Shown here piece after piece: positions 26,113 through 34,646 of a stretch of DNA of 64,000 nt. The notes beneath the pieces were generated by a model that saw only the letters and a program-made list of their open reading frames with translations, had not been told where the DNA came from and searched no databases. The translations under genes were made by a program, and so were the position numbers. Numbering within the stretch: the stretch's first letter is position 1; each line of letters begins with the position of its first letter. The stretch covers positions 1-64,000 of the forward strand of contig CAYFZR010000018.1 in the NCBI GenBank assembly GCA_964347835.1, given 5' to 3'. The DNA is from CAYFZR01 sp964347835 [NCBI: uncultured archaeon]. GTDB taxonomy: Archaea; CAYFZR01.

Positions 26113-27204
26113 ATGAGTTTCCAAACTCAACGCAGAACAATACTTCACATAGACATGGACAGTTTCTTTTCAGCGGTAGAAGTTAGAGAAAATCCCAGTC
26201 TAAAAGGCTTGCCCGTGGTGGTGGGGGCGGATCCAAAAGAAGGTAAGGGGAGAGGAGTAGTAAGCACTGCATCATATGAAGCAAGGGAGTACGGCATTCA
26301 TTCAGGAATGCCGATATCGAGGGCATATAAGTTATGTCCGGATGCAAAGTTCCTCCCTGTCAACATGCTTCTCTATCGAAAAGTTTCTTCGCGAGTTATG
26401 GGGATCCTGAGAAAATACGCTGACAAATTTCAGCAAGTCAGCGTGGATGAAGCGTATTTAGATGTTAGTCGTAAGGTAAGGAGATATAAAAACACCGAAG
26501 ATCTCGCCCTGGAGATAAAAAAAGAGATGTACGAGAAAGAAAAACTAACATGCTCAATTGGTATAGGTCCAAACAAAACTATAGCAAAGATAGCATCAGA
26601 TTTCAAAAAACCAGATGGTTTAACCTTAATAGAACCTCATAAGGTAAAGGAATTTTTGTCTTCGTTGCCAGTTAGAAAATTGCCTGGAGTTGGTAAGAAA
26701 ACCGAAAAAATATTAAATGAAATGGGAATTGAGAACATAGGTCAACTCGCTAAGATTGATGCACAAAGACTCGTTGGACTATTTGGAAAGTGGGGCTACC
26801 GTATACACCTCTTAGCGAATGGCATAGACGAGAGTGAGGTAAGAGAAGTAAGAGAAGCCAAGTCCGTAAGCAGACAAATCACTTTTGAAGAGGATACGAA
26901 TGATTCCGCTCGTTTGAATCGCACCATCGATCATATATCGGAAAAGGTGCACAAGGATTTATTGCGAGGAGGCTACATCTTCAAAACTGTTTCTATAAGA
27001 GTAAGATTAGAGGACTTTGAAACCCACACCAGGGCTAAGACCATTGATTCTTTTACAAAAGATCTTAATGTAATCAAAAAAATCTCAAAAGATTTATTGA
27101 AGGAGTTCATAGGCGAAAAGAAAATAAGATTGCTTGGAATAAGACTATCAAACCTTGAAAAAATTGATGAGAAGCAAAGATTCATTGAAGAATTTGTTAG
27201 TTAG
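26113..27204 (+). CDS. dinB: DNA polymerase IV (Y-family, Dpo4/DinB)
   Basis: 363 residues, normal for archaeal Dpo4. The metal-binding residues are in HIDMDSFFSAVE and VSVDEAYLD; the fingers contain STASYEAREYGIHSGMP; the thumb has helix-hairpin-helix sequence LPGVGKKTEKILNEMGI; the little finger ends the protein. Y-family polymerases copy past lesions. No PIP box is obvious at the C-terminus. It is followed by ArsA after 56 bases with a separate TATA box. Confidence 0.96.
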   Translation: MSFQTQRRTILHIDMDSFFSAVEVRENPSLKGLPVVVGADPKEGKGRGVVSTASYEAREYGIHSGMPISRAYKLCPDAKFLPVNMLLYRKVSSRVMGILRKYADKFQQVSVDEAYLDVSRKVRRYKNTEDLALEIKKEMYEKEKLTCSIGIGPNKTIAKIASDFKKPDGLTLIEPHKVKEFLSSLPVRKLPGVGKKTEKILNEMGIENIGQLAKIDAQRLVGLFGKWGYRIHLLANGIDESEVREVREAKSVSRQITFEEDTNDSARLNRTIDHISEKVHKDLLRGGYIFKTVSIRVRLEDFETHTRAKTIDSFTKDLNVIKKISKDLLKEFIGEKKIRLLGIRLSNLEKIDEKQRFIEEFVS

Positions 27205-27233
27205 CATGAAAATACCATATCGCGAAAAAATTC

Positions 27234-27240
27234 TTATATA
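27234..27240 (+). promoter_or_regulatory. TATA box of the ArsA gene
   Basis: TTATATA with its centre about 24-27 bases before the ATG at 27261. The start of transcription would fall on or beside the ATG, so the mRNA is probably leaderless; no ribosome site is seen. Confidence 0.5.
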
Positions 27241-27260
27241 CGGAATTCTGAATTTCTTTT

Positions 27261-28226
27261 ATGTCGCTCATAGATTTAATTGAAAGCAATAAACGCCTTA
27301 TTTTGTTTGGTGGGAAAGGAGGGGTAGGAAAAACTACTTGTGCTGCCGCTACAGCCCTCCAACTTGCATCTAATGGTAAGATTACCCTCATAATATCTAG
27401 TGATCCTACTCCATCTCTCTCCGATATATTTGAGATGAGTATCGGCGATAAAGAAAGGCCAGTAAACGAAGTAGAGAATCTCTATGCAGTTGAAATAAGC
27501 TCAGATGTTGTTTTGGAAAGGTGGAAAAAGAAATTTGGACCTGAAGTCCATGAAGTAATATCTTCTTTTGTTCCTATAGAATACAACTTCATCGATTACG
27601 TTGGCACTGCTCCCGGAATTGACGAAGAGTTCATGATGGATTACATATTAGAATTAGTAGAAAATGAAAGGTATGATACAATCATTTGGGATACCGCTCC
27701 AGCAGGTCACACTTTGCGTTTGTTAAGCTTGCCTGATACATTTATAGATCACTTAGAAGCAGCTGCTAGTGTTTATATCAAAATGCATGGCTATCTTGAA
27801 AAAATAAGGGAACTATCAGGATTAAGGAAAAGCAAACGCTCGCCCCTCGATATAATAGATGAATGGAGAAAATTGGCTGAAAAAATCTTAAAACTACTTA
27901 AAGATGAGGATAAAACTGAGTTCGTCGTGGTTACGATACCTGAGGCATTAGGAGTTAATCAAACAGAGAGACTTATCGATGTTTCAAGAGAATTCGGACT
28001 AAAAATCAACCACATGATAATAAACAACGTAATCAAAGACGCTGATTGTGATTTTCACAAAGTTAGAGAGAAAATGCAAAGAAAATACATAAAAATCTTA
28101 GAGGACAAATACGGTAAAAATATTGATATTATCGAAGTACCCTTGTCTCCATATGAGATAAAAGGAGTGGAAAATATAGGCAAAGTATCACAGACACTGT
28201 TCAGCAATCACCGAATTCATTATTGA
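27261..28226 (+). CDS. ArsA/Get3 family ATPase
   Basis: 321 residues. Deviant Walker A GGKGGVGKT (about residues 17-25), switch I SSDPTPSLSD and switch II WDTAPAGHTLRLLSLP are those of ArsA/Get3 proteins. Single-domain archaeal members are thought to handle tail-anchored membrane proteins or metalloids. The Get3 CxxC zinc motif is not present. No arsenic operon genes are adjacent, although ArsS lies 17 kb away. Confidence 0.9.
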   Translation: MSLIDLIESNKRLILFGGKGGVGKTTCAAATALQLASNGKITLIISSDPTPSLSDIFEMSIGDKERPVNEVENLYAVEISSDVVLERWKKKFGPEVHEVISSFVPIEYNFIDYVGTAPGIDEEFMMDYILELVENERYDTIIWDTAPAGHTLRLLSLPDTFIDHLEAAASVYIKMHGYLEKIRELSGLRKSKRSPLDIIDEWRKLAEKILKLLKDEDKTEFVVVTIPEALGVNQTERLIDVSREFGLKINHMIINNVIKDADCDFHKVREKMQRKYIKILEDKYGKNIDIIEVPLSPYEIKGVENIGKVSQTLFSNHRIHY

Positions 28227-28370
28227 GGTGGAATACTACATATTTAAACGTAAAAAAAAGATAAAACTTAATCTAAATCCTTTTGTCCTGTCTCAATCAA
28301 ATTTTCATTTTTTATTGCCATTAAAAAAAGTTTATCTTCATGAAAATTTAACTATGTTAGGGGGAGGGAT

Positions 28371-28766
28371 TTGGAAGAGAGAGAATGCAGATGTATTAAA
28401 TGTAACAACGAGCTTTTCAAGGGTTATAGGGAGAAAATAGGCTTAAAATGGGAAATACAAGGATACAAAAACGATGCAATATATATTCCAAACGTTGGAT
28501 GGCTATGCTTAAATCATTTTGAAAAAGAAGGATTAATTCATGATACATATGTGAAATATTACTCATGTAACGTCTATCTGCTAAATGATAAAGTTTACGT
28601 GGATGAGAAACTAACGTTTCGAGATCGTGAAAATCTGAGGGTCTATAGACTCAAACCCTCAAAACCAGTAGCTCATTTCTGGGGAAGTTATGAAGAAATA
28701 AGAGAAGAAATTTTAGATAAATCAGGGAAAAGAGCGCCCATGAAAAATAAAATATGGATTCCATAG
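28371..28766 (+). CDS. Uncharacterised Cys-containing protein
   Basis: 131 residues from TTG 28371, preceded by GGGGGAGGG. It begins with CRCIKCNNELF, a possible zinc half-site, with a further Cys-His pair in WLCLNHF. I do not recognise the family. The rest is mixed alpha/beta with many aromatic and charged residues. It stands between ArsA and the convergent coiled-coil gene, with 8 bases between stops. Confidence 0.55.
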   Translation: MEERECRCIKCNNELFKGYREKIGLKWEIQGYKNDAIYIPNVGWLCLNHFEKEGLIHDTYVKYYSCNVYLLNDKVYVDEKLTFRDRENLRVYRLKPSKPVAHFWGSYEEIREEILDKSGKRAPMKNKIWIP

Positions 28767-28774
28767 GCTAAAAA

Positions 28775-31486
28775 TCATTTTTTATGCTCTTTACGCTCTA
28801 AGAAATACTCTATGTAGTCTTCAACCTTCATGCTAGTCTCCTTAAGTTTCGCGTCAAGTTCTTTAATTTGTGATTTTAGCGAGGTATTTTCTAACTCCAA
28901 TGATTGTATCTTGGTTTGTAAATCTATTTTTTCTTCTTCTATTTGTTCTAACCTCTCCTTTCTTGTTAGTTCTAACGTATAAAGATTGCTCTCGATTAGG
29001 CCAAAAACTTTCGATAACGAAACTTCGGCTTCTCCTATCGCATTCTTTGCTCTATAAAAGTATTCTCTGGCTGCTTCATTCCCTGTAACTACTTTATTTC
29101 CTGTAATTAGTTCAAGACCTTCAACGATGTATCCAAGATTCTTATATGCGTATTTACTGTTTTCAATTGAAGAATTGATCTCTAAAAGTAAATCTTCCTT
29201 TGAAAATGGTTGAGTTTCTTCTTTGATGTCTATATCTGCCTTTTCTCCTATTCCTGCACCATAAGTTGAGATATTCTCAATTAACTCAATGATCGAATCT
29301 CGAATAATCTGAATCTCACCAGTTTTAATTGAATCGATTGAATTCATTTCTGCGGTCATTTTCTTAATTTCGAATTTTATTTTCTCTTTTAATTCTGCTA
29401 ACTCTTTTATATCTTCTGCGGGTATCAAATGGAAGAGTTTAAGTTGATTAGAAAGTCTCTCTATCTCTCTTCTCATCGTTTTCTCTGTGGTTATTCTTTG
29501 GTTAAGTTCGTTTGATATTTTTCCCTTTTCTCCATCGATCTGGTGGAGTCGATACCTCAGACTTTCTAATTCTCCAGCCAAATGAATGTTTTCGGATTCT
29601 AACTGGTCTTTTTCTTCTTTCATTACCTCTAATTCTTTTATTTTTTCTTTTAAATCTTCAATGGTGCCGTAATTTTCTCTTTCTAGTTCTTGGTATTTTT
29701 GGAGTTTTACCAAAGTTTCTTTACGTTTTCCCTCTGTTTCTGATAGTTCTTTTGACTTTTCATCCAGCAAATCCTTAATTTTGGTTATTTTCATCTCCAA
29801 TTCTTTTATTTTCAATTCATTATCGTTTATTTGATCTTTTAATTCCTCAGATTTCATTTCAAGGGTTTTTACTCTATTTTTTTCTGATAAGAGATCCTTT
29901 GCGGTTTCCACAAGGGCTAAATTTTTTGTGATGGCTTCCTCAGATAATTCTTTCATCTTTTTTGTGTGCTCTTCGATTGTTTCTTTGAGTTTTTTTGACT
30001 CTTCCTCTAATTTGGTGCGAAGACCAGTTTCCTCTACGAGTGAATTCTTGGTAGAGGTCAATTTAGCATATGCTTCTGTTAATTTTTCTTCTATTATACT
30101 CATTTTTCTTTTTAACTCTAAATTATCGATTTTTATGTATTCTTTTCCCTTTAACTCGGCTTCAAGTTTATTTAATTTGTTTTCAAGACTTATTATCTTC
30201 TTCTTCTGGTCTTCATCTATTTCCTTTAGTTTGCCTACTTCTACCTCTAATTCTTCCTTTAGACTTGCATCAACCTCTAAATCCTTAAAAATCTCCCTTA
30301 GCTCCCGGATCTCATTGGCTTGCACATCCAACTTTATGGTCATATCTTGATTTTGTTTTTCCAGTTTTAGCAAATTTGCCCGTTCTAAAGATAGTTTTTC
30401 TTTTGTTGTTTCCAACTCAATTTCTCTTTCTTCCAATTTCTTAGTGAGACTTTCTAATGTGACCTTTAGATCTTTATTCTCGACTTCTAGATTTTCGTGG
30501 TGCTTTACCTTAGACTTCAGTTGATTTACAGACTCTTCAAGGTTGTTTATCCTTTCTATCCTTTCTTTCTCTAATTTTTCTTGTTTTCTGATTTCAAGCA
30601 TTAATTCTTCAGTTTTTTCTTGATATTCGCGGTTTTTTTCTTGTATTGTCTTGGATTTTTCTTTTAATAGGTTTTCAAGTTTAATTACCTCTTCTTCTAG
30701 TTCATCTTTCTTATTAGCCAGCGGCTCCAGAATAATGACTTTTTCTCTTAAAGAATTGAGTTCTTTAGATTGATTCTCAAATTTTTCCTTCAATTCTTCA
30801 GATTCAGATCTTAACTTTTTATTTAAAGAAACTTCTTCTGATAACCTTACATCAAGATCGGCTAGTCTTGATCTTTCTTCTTCCAGTATAGTGGTCAATT
30901 TATCAACTTCGGCTTTCAAATTTTTGTTTTCTTCCACAAGAGTATCTCTCATCTTTATTTCAGATTCTAAATCAATAATCTTCTCTTTCAGTTTGTTTAA
31001 ATTGTCGGTTTTTTCTTTATCAAGTTTTTTTAGGCTATTTATCTCTACTTCTAACTCTTCTCTCTGTTTTCGAAGTTCATTTTCTTGATTTTTTATTTTT
31101 TCTTTTAATTCATCTCTCTGGGATTCAATAATTTCTCTATTAGCGGTCTCTTCGGATAATCTCTCTATTTTGCTTTTAATTTCATTATCTTTTTCTTTCA
31201 ATAGTTTACTGAGTCTTTTTTGCTCTACTTTTAAATCATTTGATTCTTTTTTTATCTTTTCGAGTTTCTTTTTCTCTGATAGTAATTTTTCAAAATTTTT
31301 CTCCTGATCTTTTATCCTTTCTATCCTTTCTTTCTCTAATTTTTCTTGTTTTCTGATTTCAAGCATTAATTCTTCAATTTTTTCTTGATATTCGCGGTTT
31401 TTTTCTTGTATCTCGGCTATTTCTATCTCTAGTTTCTCTTTGAGGGCTTTCTCTCTGCTCAGATCATCGCTTAGTTCGTCACTCAT
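28775..31486 (-). CDS. Large coiled-coil protein with internal duplication
   Basis: 903 residues, almost entirely heptad coiled coil (Glu, Lys, Leu, Ile rich), with a less regular section around residues 690-830 (LIPAEDIKELAELK... and ITGNKVVTGNEAAREYFYRAKNAIGE). No Walker motifs, no membrane segment and no signal peptide, so it is not an SMC/Rad50 ATPase but a cytoplasmic fibre or scaffold. An almost perfect 101-bp in-frame duplication encodes EKNREYQEK..EELMLEIRKQEKLEKERIERI twice, near residues 26-58 and 281-313. The function is unknown; a cytoskeletal or chromosome-organising role is possible. Confidence 0.8.
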   Translation of the reverse strand: MSDELSDDLSREKALKEKLEIEIAEIQEKNREYQEKIEELMLEIRKQEKLEKERIERIKDQEKNFEKLLSEKKKLEKIKKESNDLKVEQKRLSKLLKEKDNEIKSKIERLSEETANREIIESQRDELKEKIKNQENELRKQREELEVEINSLKKLDKEKTDNLNKLKEKIIDLESEIKMRDTLVEENKNLKAEVDKLTTILEEERSRLADLDVRLSEEVSLNKKLRSESEELKEKFENQSKELNSLREKVIILEPLANKKDELEEEVIKLENLLKEKSKTIQEKNREYQEKTEELMLEIRKQEKLEKERIERINNLEESVNQLKSKVKHHENLEVENKDLKVTLESLTKKLEEREIELETTKEKLSLERANLLKLEKQNQDMTIKLDVQANEIRELREIFKDLEVDASLKEELEVEVGKLKEIDEDQKKKIISLENKLNKLEAELKGKEYIKIDNLELKRKMSIIEEKLTEAYAKLTSTKNSLVEETGLRTKLEEESKKLKETIEEHTKKMKELSEEAITKNLALVETAKDLLSEKNRVKTLEMKSEELKDQINDNELKIKELEMKITKIKDLLDEKSKELSETEGKRKETLVKLQKYQELERENYGTIEDLKEKIKELEVMKEEKDQLESENIHLAGELESLRYRLHQIDGEKGKISNELNQRITTEKTMRREIERLSNQLKLFHLIPAEDIKELAELKEKIKFEIKKMTAEMNSIDSIKTGEIQIIRDSIIELIENISTYGAGIGEKADIDIKEETQPFSKEDLLLEINSSIENSKYAYKNLGYIVEGLELITGNKVVTGNEAAREYFYRAKNAIGEAEVSLSKVFGLIESNLYTLELTRKERLEQIEEEKIDLQTKIQSLELENTSLKSQIKELDAKLKETSMKVEDYIEYFLERKEHKK
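30546..30646 (-). repeat. 101-bp internal direct repeat, copy 1
   Basis: Matches 31311-31411 at 100 of 101 positions by eye (single G/A difference). The copies are 765 bases apart, a multiple of three, and code for the same coiled-coil segment. Confidence 0.85.
31311..31411 (-). repeat. 101-bp internal direct repeat, copy 2
   Basis: Partner of 30546-30646 within the coiled-coil gene. The near identity at nucleotide level, including third positions, implies recent duplication or gene conversion. Confidence 0.85.
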
Positions 31487-31561
31487 GTATACTATTTTTG
31501 TTTTTTTAAGGATAAAACAGTTTTGATTCGAATTTGATTAATTTTTCAACGAATTTGAATC

Positions 31562-32581
31562 TTAATCTAAAGAAAACTCTATTTTTTTAGCAATGGCATC
31601 AGACATCTCGCTTGTCTTGGCTTTACCACCAAGATCATATGTGATGGTTTTACCCTCTTTTATGACGTCTTCCACTGCTTTTTCAACGATTTTGGAGTAT
31701 TTTTCTTCTCCCAAATAATTTAGCATCATGGCGCCGGATAGTATAGTTGCACAGGGATTTACCTTATTTTGGCCTTTATATTTTGGTGCGGAGCCATGAA
31801 CAGGCTCAAACATTGCATAATCTTCTCCAATATTCGCTCCGGGAGCAAGTCCTATTGAACCAGTTAACGCTGCGAGCTCATCGCTTAAAATATCTCCAAA
31901 TAAATTGGTCGTAACGATAACATCGTACCAATCAGGCCTTCTTATGAGCCACATCGTGGTAGCGTCTATATGAGAATCATCAAATCCTATTTCTGGGTAT
32001 TCCTTAGCGATTTCCCTACAAACATTTAAAAATAAACCGCAGGTCTCCTTGCATATGTTCGCTTTATGTACTGCTGTAACCTTCTTTCTTTTCTCCTTCC
32101 TTGCTAATTCAAAGGCAAATCTTGCAATTCGCTCGCTACCCTTTCTTGTTATGGTTCTTATTCCTATGGCGATATCTTCGTTTAATTTGTATTCTAACCC
32201 CTTGTATAAGCCTTCAGTATTCTCTCTCACTAAAATAACGTCTAAATAATCTACCGGGGCGCTAACGCCTTCTCTCCTTTTAAAAGGTCTTAGGTTCGCA
32301 TACAGTTGAAATTCTTGCCTTATTGTTACAGCAACGCTCTTTGGAGAATCTGGGCCTTGGGGAGTGGTTGTAGGTCCTTTTAAGAGAACATCAGTTTCTT
32401 TTAAAATCTCCATGGTCTCTTTTGGCACTAATGTATCAACACCGTGTTCTTTCCAGTAATCATAGCCAGCATCTGCCGAAATAAATTCGAAGTCTACGGG
32501 CAGTTTTTCTAGGACATTTATACTAGCAGATATTACTTCAGGTCCTATTCCGTCACCGTTGATGATACCAATCCTATACAT
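31562..32581 (-). CDS. Isocitrate/isopropylmalate dehydrogenase family protein (LeuB/AksF-like)
   Basis: 339 residues from the ATG at 32581, 8 bases after the aEF1B stop with AGGTG ahead of it. Family motifs: INGDGIGPEV at the N-terminus, substrate-binding VRENTEGLYKGLE, the Lys in AVHKANI, metal-binding TTNLFGDILSDELAAL, and the NAD-site loop EPVHGSAPKYKGQNKVNP. Archaeal members act on isocitrate, 3-isopropylmalate or, in coenzyme B synthesis, homoisocitrate homologues (AksF). Sequence alone does not separate these. The location directly after methanofuran genes makes AksF attractive, but leucine synthesis is as likely. Confidence 0.85.
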   Translation of the reverse strand: MYRIGIINGDGIGPEVISASINVLEKLPVDFEFISADAGYDYWKEHGVDTLVPKETMEILKETDVLLKGPTTTPQGPDSPKSVAVTIRQEFQLYANLRPFKRREGVSAPVDYLDVILVRENTEGLYKGLEYKLNEDIAIGIRTITRKGSERIARFAFELARKEKRKKVTAVHKANICKETCGLFLNVCREIAKEYPEIGFDDSHIDATTMWLIRRPDWYDVIVTTNLFGDILSDELAALTGSIGLAPGANIGEDYAMFEPVHGSAPKYKGQNKVNPCATILSGAMMLNYLGEEKYSKIVEKAVEDVIKEGKTITYDLGGKAKTSEMSDAIAKKIEFSLD

Positions 32582-32589
32582 CCGAACAC

Positions 32590-32859
32590 CTAGAGACACC
32601 TAGAAAGATGTACAACATCTATTTCTCCTACACCTTCTATTTTTTTAATTTTTTCTTCGACAGTGCTTATTCCGCCTTCTTTGTCCTCTACAACAAGAGA
32701 AACTTTCAACGCTGAAAGTCCAAAGGCTATAGGCTCCTCTTCGTATCCTACTATCCTGAGTTCTTCTGATAATCTCCCCTCTATTCTTTCTTTTAGATGC
32801 TCGGGTTTTATATCTGCGCTCTCAGGCATTACTTTTAAGATGACTAAGACTTCTCCCAA
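32590..32859 (-). CDS. Translation elongation factor aEF-1 beta
   Basis: 89 residues, typical for the archaeal factor. Matches aEF1B: VLVILKVMPESADIKPEHLKERI, then EEPIAFGLSALKVSLVVEDKEGG and EGVGEIDVVHLSRCL. It is the nucleotide exchange factor for aEF1A. It is preceded by the small zinc-ribbon gene with a 9-base gap, an arrangement common in euryarchaea. Confidence 0.93.
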   Translation of the reverse strand: MGEVLVILKVMPESADIKPEHLKERIEGRLSEELRIVGYEEEPIAFGLSALKVSLVVEDKEGGISTVEEKIKKIEGVGEIDVVHLSRCL

Positions 32860-32868
32860 CTAAATCAC

Positions 32869-33039
32869 CTAAGGAATTTCAAAACCACAATTACTGCATT
32901 TACAAACGTTGCTTAATCTCCTACAGTCATTACATCTCCTTATTTCTACTTCTCCACAGTTTGGACAGGGGAATATTGTATACGTTTCATGTGGGAGTAG
33001 GTATTCTCCGCATGTAGTACATGCCTTATACTCTGCCAA
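32869..33039 (-). CDS. Small zinc-ribbon protein next to aEF1B (HVO_2753-like)
   Basis: 56 residues. Read from TTG at 33039 with GGAGGAG 5 bases ahead; the start directly follows the TGA of mfnE, so translation is coupled. It has four CxxC-type pairs: CTTCG, CPNCG, CNDC and CKCSNC, giving two zinc sites. This matches the archaeal small zinc-finger proteins always found beside aEF1B; the Haloferax member HVO_2753 affects swarming and biofilm. The function is otherwise unknown. Too short for standard gene calling. Confidence 0.85.
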   Translation of the reverse strand: MAEYKACTTCGEYLLPHETYTIFPCPNCGEVEIRRCNDCRRLSNVCKCSNCGFEIP

Positions 33040-33654
33040 TCAATCTCCTCCAATGATCTTGGTGCATATGGAATCCTCTCCATCTAATATCTTTCTAATC
33101 CTATTCACTTCTTTCCCATTCACTACAAAGGAATCCATCTTATTTTCCATTAAGAATTGTGGAAATGCTTTGTCAACGCATGTTTCTTTTCCTAATAGTT
33201 CCTCTGCTCTAATTTCTTTCTTCAGATTGTTTTTTATGTAAACACCATCTACATCAGTCGCAACTATCAGCACAAATCCGAGTTTTTTTGCGATGTAGGC
33301 GCTTATTGTATCTGACGTGACGTCCCAACTTGGCTCAAATGGATCTTCCATGTGAGAGTAGAGTAATACGGGAAGTCCTTTTTTGTCGAAGGAATCCAAA
33401 TCCTTTATGCATAAAATCTTTTCGCTCCATTGAGATAAGAAGTATGCATACTGGTCCATGGCTAAAATTGCCATTCTGTGACTTATTGCTGGATCAAGAC
33501 AATAATTTCTATCAATTTCTCTTATAAGATTTGCAAAAGGGCCTGCACCAGGGACTATGAGGATTTCATGTTCTTCGGTCATCTCTGCTATCTTAGGTAA
33601 ATTTTTCTTCGAATAGTCAATCAGACTTCCTCCCCATTTTATTACTGCTCGCAT
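33040..33654 (-). CDS. mfnE: Methanofuran biosynthesis kinase MfnE ([5-(aminomethyl)furan-3-yl]methyl phosphate kinase)
   Basis: 204 residues from the ATG at 33654; the frame extends upstream only through mfnF sequence. Amino acid kinase fold: AVIKWGGSLID at the N-terminus, VPGAGPFANLIRE, WDVTSDTISAYIAKKLG and ATDVDGVY. In the methanofuran pathway MfnE phosphorylates the furan phosphate to a diphosphate, the substrate of MfnF. It overlaps mfnF by 13 bases and follows mfnD-mfnF in one unit, which supports the assignment. Confidence 0.87.
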   Translation of the reverse strand: MRAVIKWGGSLIDYSKKNLPKIAEMTEEHEILIVPGAGPFANLIREIDRNYCLDPAISHRMAILAMDQYAYFLSQWSEKILCIKDLDSFDKKGLPVLLYSHMEDPFEPSWDVTSDTISAYIAKKLGFVLIVATDVDGVYIKNNLKKEIRAEELLGKETCVDKAFPQFLMENKMDSFVVNGKEVNRIRKILDGEDSICTKIIGGD

Positions 33655-34646
33655 AAACTCACCGCGTATGCCACTCCTATTGCTGGCGCTATGATAGATA
33701 CTTCTCTTCCGAACTCTTCTTCTATTGAATAGATCTCTCCGATATCTTTGCACACCTCTTCTAAGAGCATAGAACCTATTCCGGCTAACACAAAGTTTCT
33801 ACTTATATTTGTTCTTTCTAATACTTTTAAAAGGGAAGATCTTATGATTTCTACATGCTTTTTCTTCAAAAATTTTGCAATACTTAAAATTTCGCTTTCA
33901 TTCAATTCTTCTCTATCTGAACATAATACCCTTGCTACTCTTGTTAGACAATCTCCCTTAGATCTTCCTTTATTGTCTGGAGTATCTACGGTATATTCTC
34001 CTTCATTTATGTAGTCCAATATTCTGTAGATATCGGCTGTTTGGGCAAAATATTCCGGTGAGATCCTAACCATTTTTCCCCTAATAGGAACCTTACTCGA
34101 TAAAAAACAGAGATTAGTTCTCAAAAGGCCTGTATATATAAGTTCTTCGTTCATAAGCCTCTCTAAATCGTTTCTACCAGAGAGATGCCTTCCTTCTTTG
34201 AACGGAATTATATCTGTTGTTGTACTCCCCATATCTAACAAGATGCCCTCGTTAACTATTCTAGAGGTGAGTACAACGGTGGCAGGAAAATTAGATCCGG
34301 CAAAATTTAAAGGATTTTCTTTTAAGTTTTTGAGATCTTTCAACTCTCCATCGTAATTCATGAAGTATACTTCATCGAATATACTTCTTAGATTCTCTGC
34401 TATGAATAATACTCCCTCTCTTCTAGTTCCAAAGGAGTCTGCTAACTCTCCTGTCATTACGACTCCTGTTTTATCAATCTTAACATCTTCGAGTTCAAAT
34501 TCTCTTTTTAAAGAGGAAAAAAACTTAGAAAAATCCCCATAGAATTTCCAGAGAGGAAAATAATAGGATTTACATAAAATAATTTCTTCACCTTCTATTA
34601 AACCAGCCTTGATATTGACTCCACCTACATCTAGTCCTAATATCAA
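33642..34646 (-). CDS. mfnF: Methanofuran biosynthesis coupling enzyme MfnF
   Basis: 334 residues. Hydantoinase/actin-like fold: ILGLDVGGVNIKAGLI, VVMTGELADSFGTRREGV, LLDMGSTTTDIIPFKEG and LAGIGSMLLEEV. This is the H4MPT-linked C1 transfer protein family, shown in Methanocaldococcus to couple gamma-glutamyltyramine with the furan diphosphate to make the methanofuran core. It overlaps mfnD by 4 bases and mfnE by 13, so all three are co-translated. Confidence 0.9.
   Translation of the reverse strand: MILGLDVGGVNIKAGLIEGEEIILCKSYYFPLWKFYGDFSKFFSSLKREFELEDVKIDKTGVVMTGELADSFGTRREGVLFIAENLRSIFDEVYFMNYDGELKDLKNLKENPLNFAGSNFPATVVLTSRIVNEGILLDMGSTTTDIIPFKEGRHLSGRNDLERLMNEELIYTGLLRTNLCFLSSKVPIRGKMVRISPEYFAQTADIYRILDYINEGEYTVDTPDNKGRSKGDCLTRVARVLCSDREELNESEILSIAKFLKKKHVEIIRSSLLKVLERTNISRNFVLAGIGSMLLEEVCKDIGEIYSIEEEFGREVSIIAPAIGVAYAVSLCEQ

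Noticed and set aside
28228-28440. Open frame between ArsA and the Cys protein
   Set aside because: No ribosome site or family match; it overlaps the better-supported gene at 28371.
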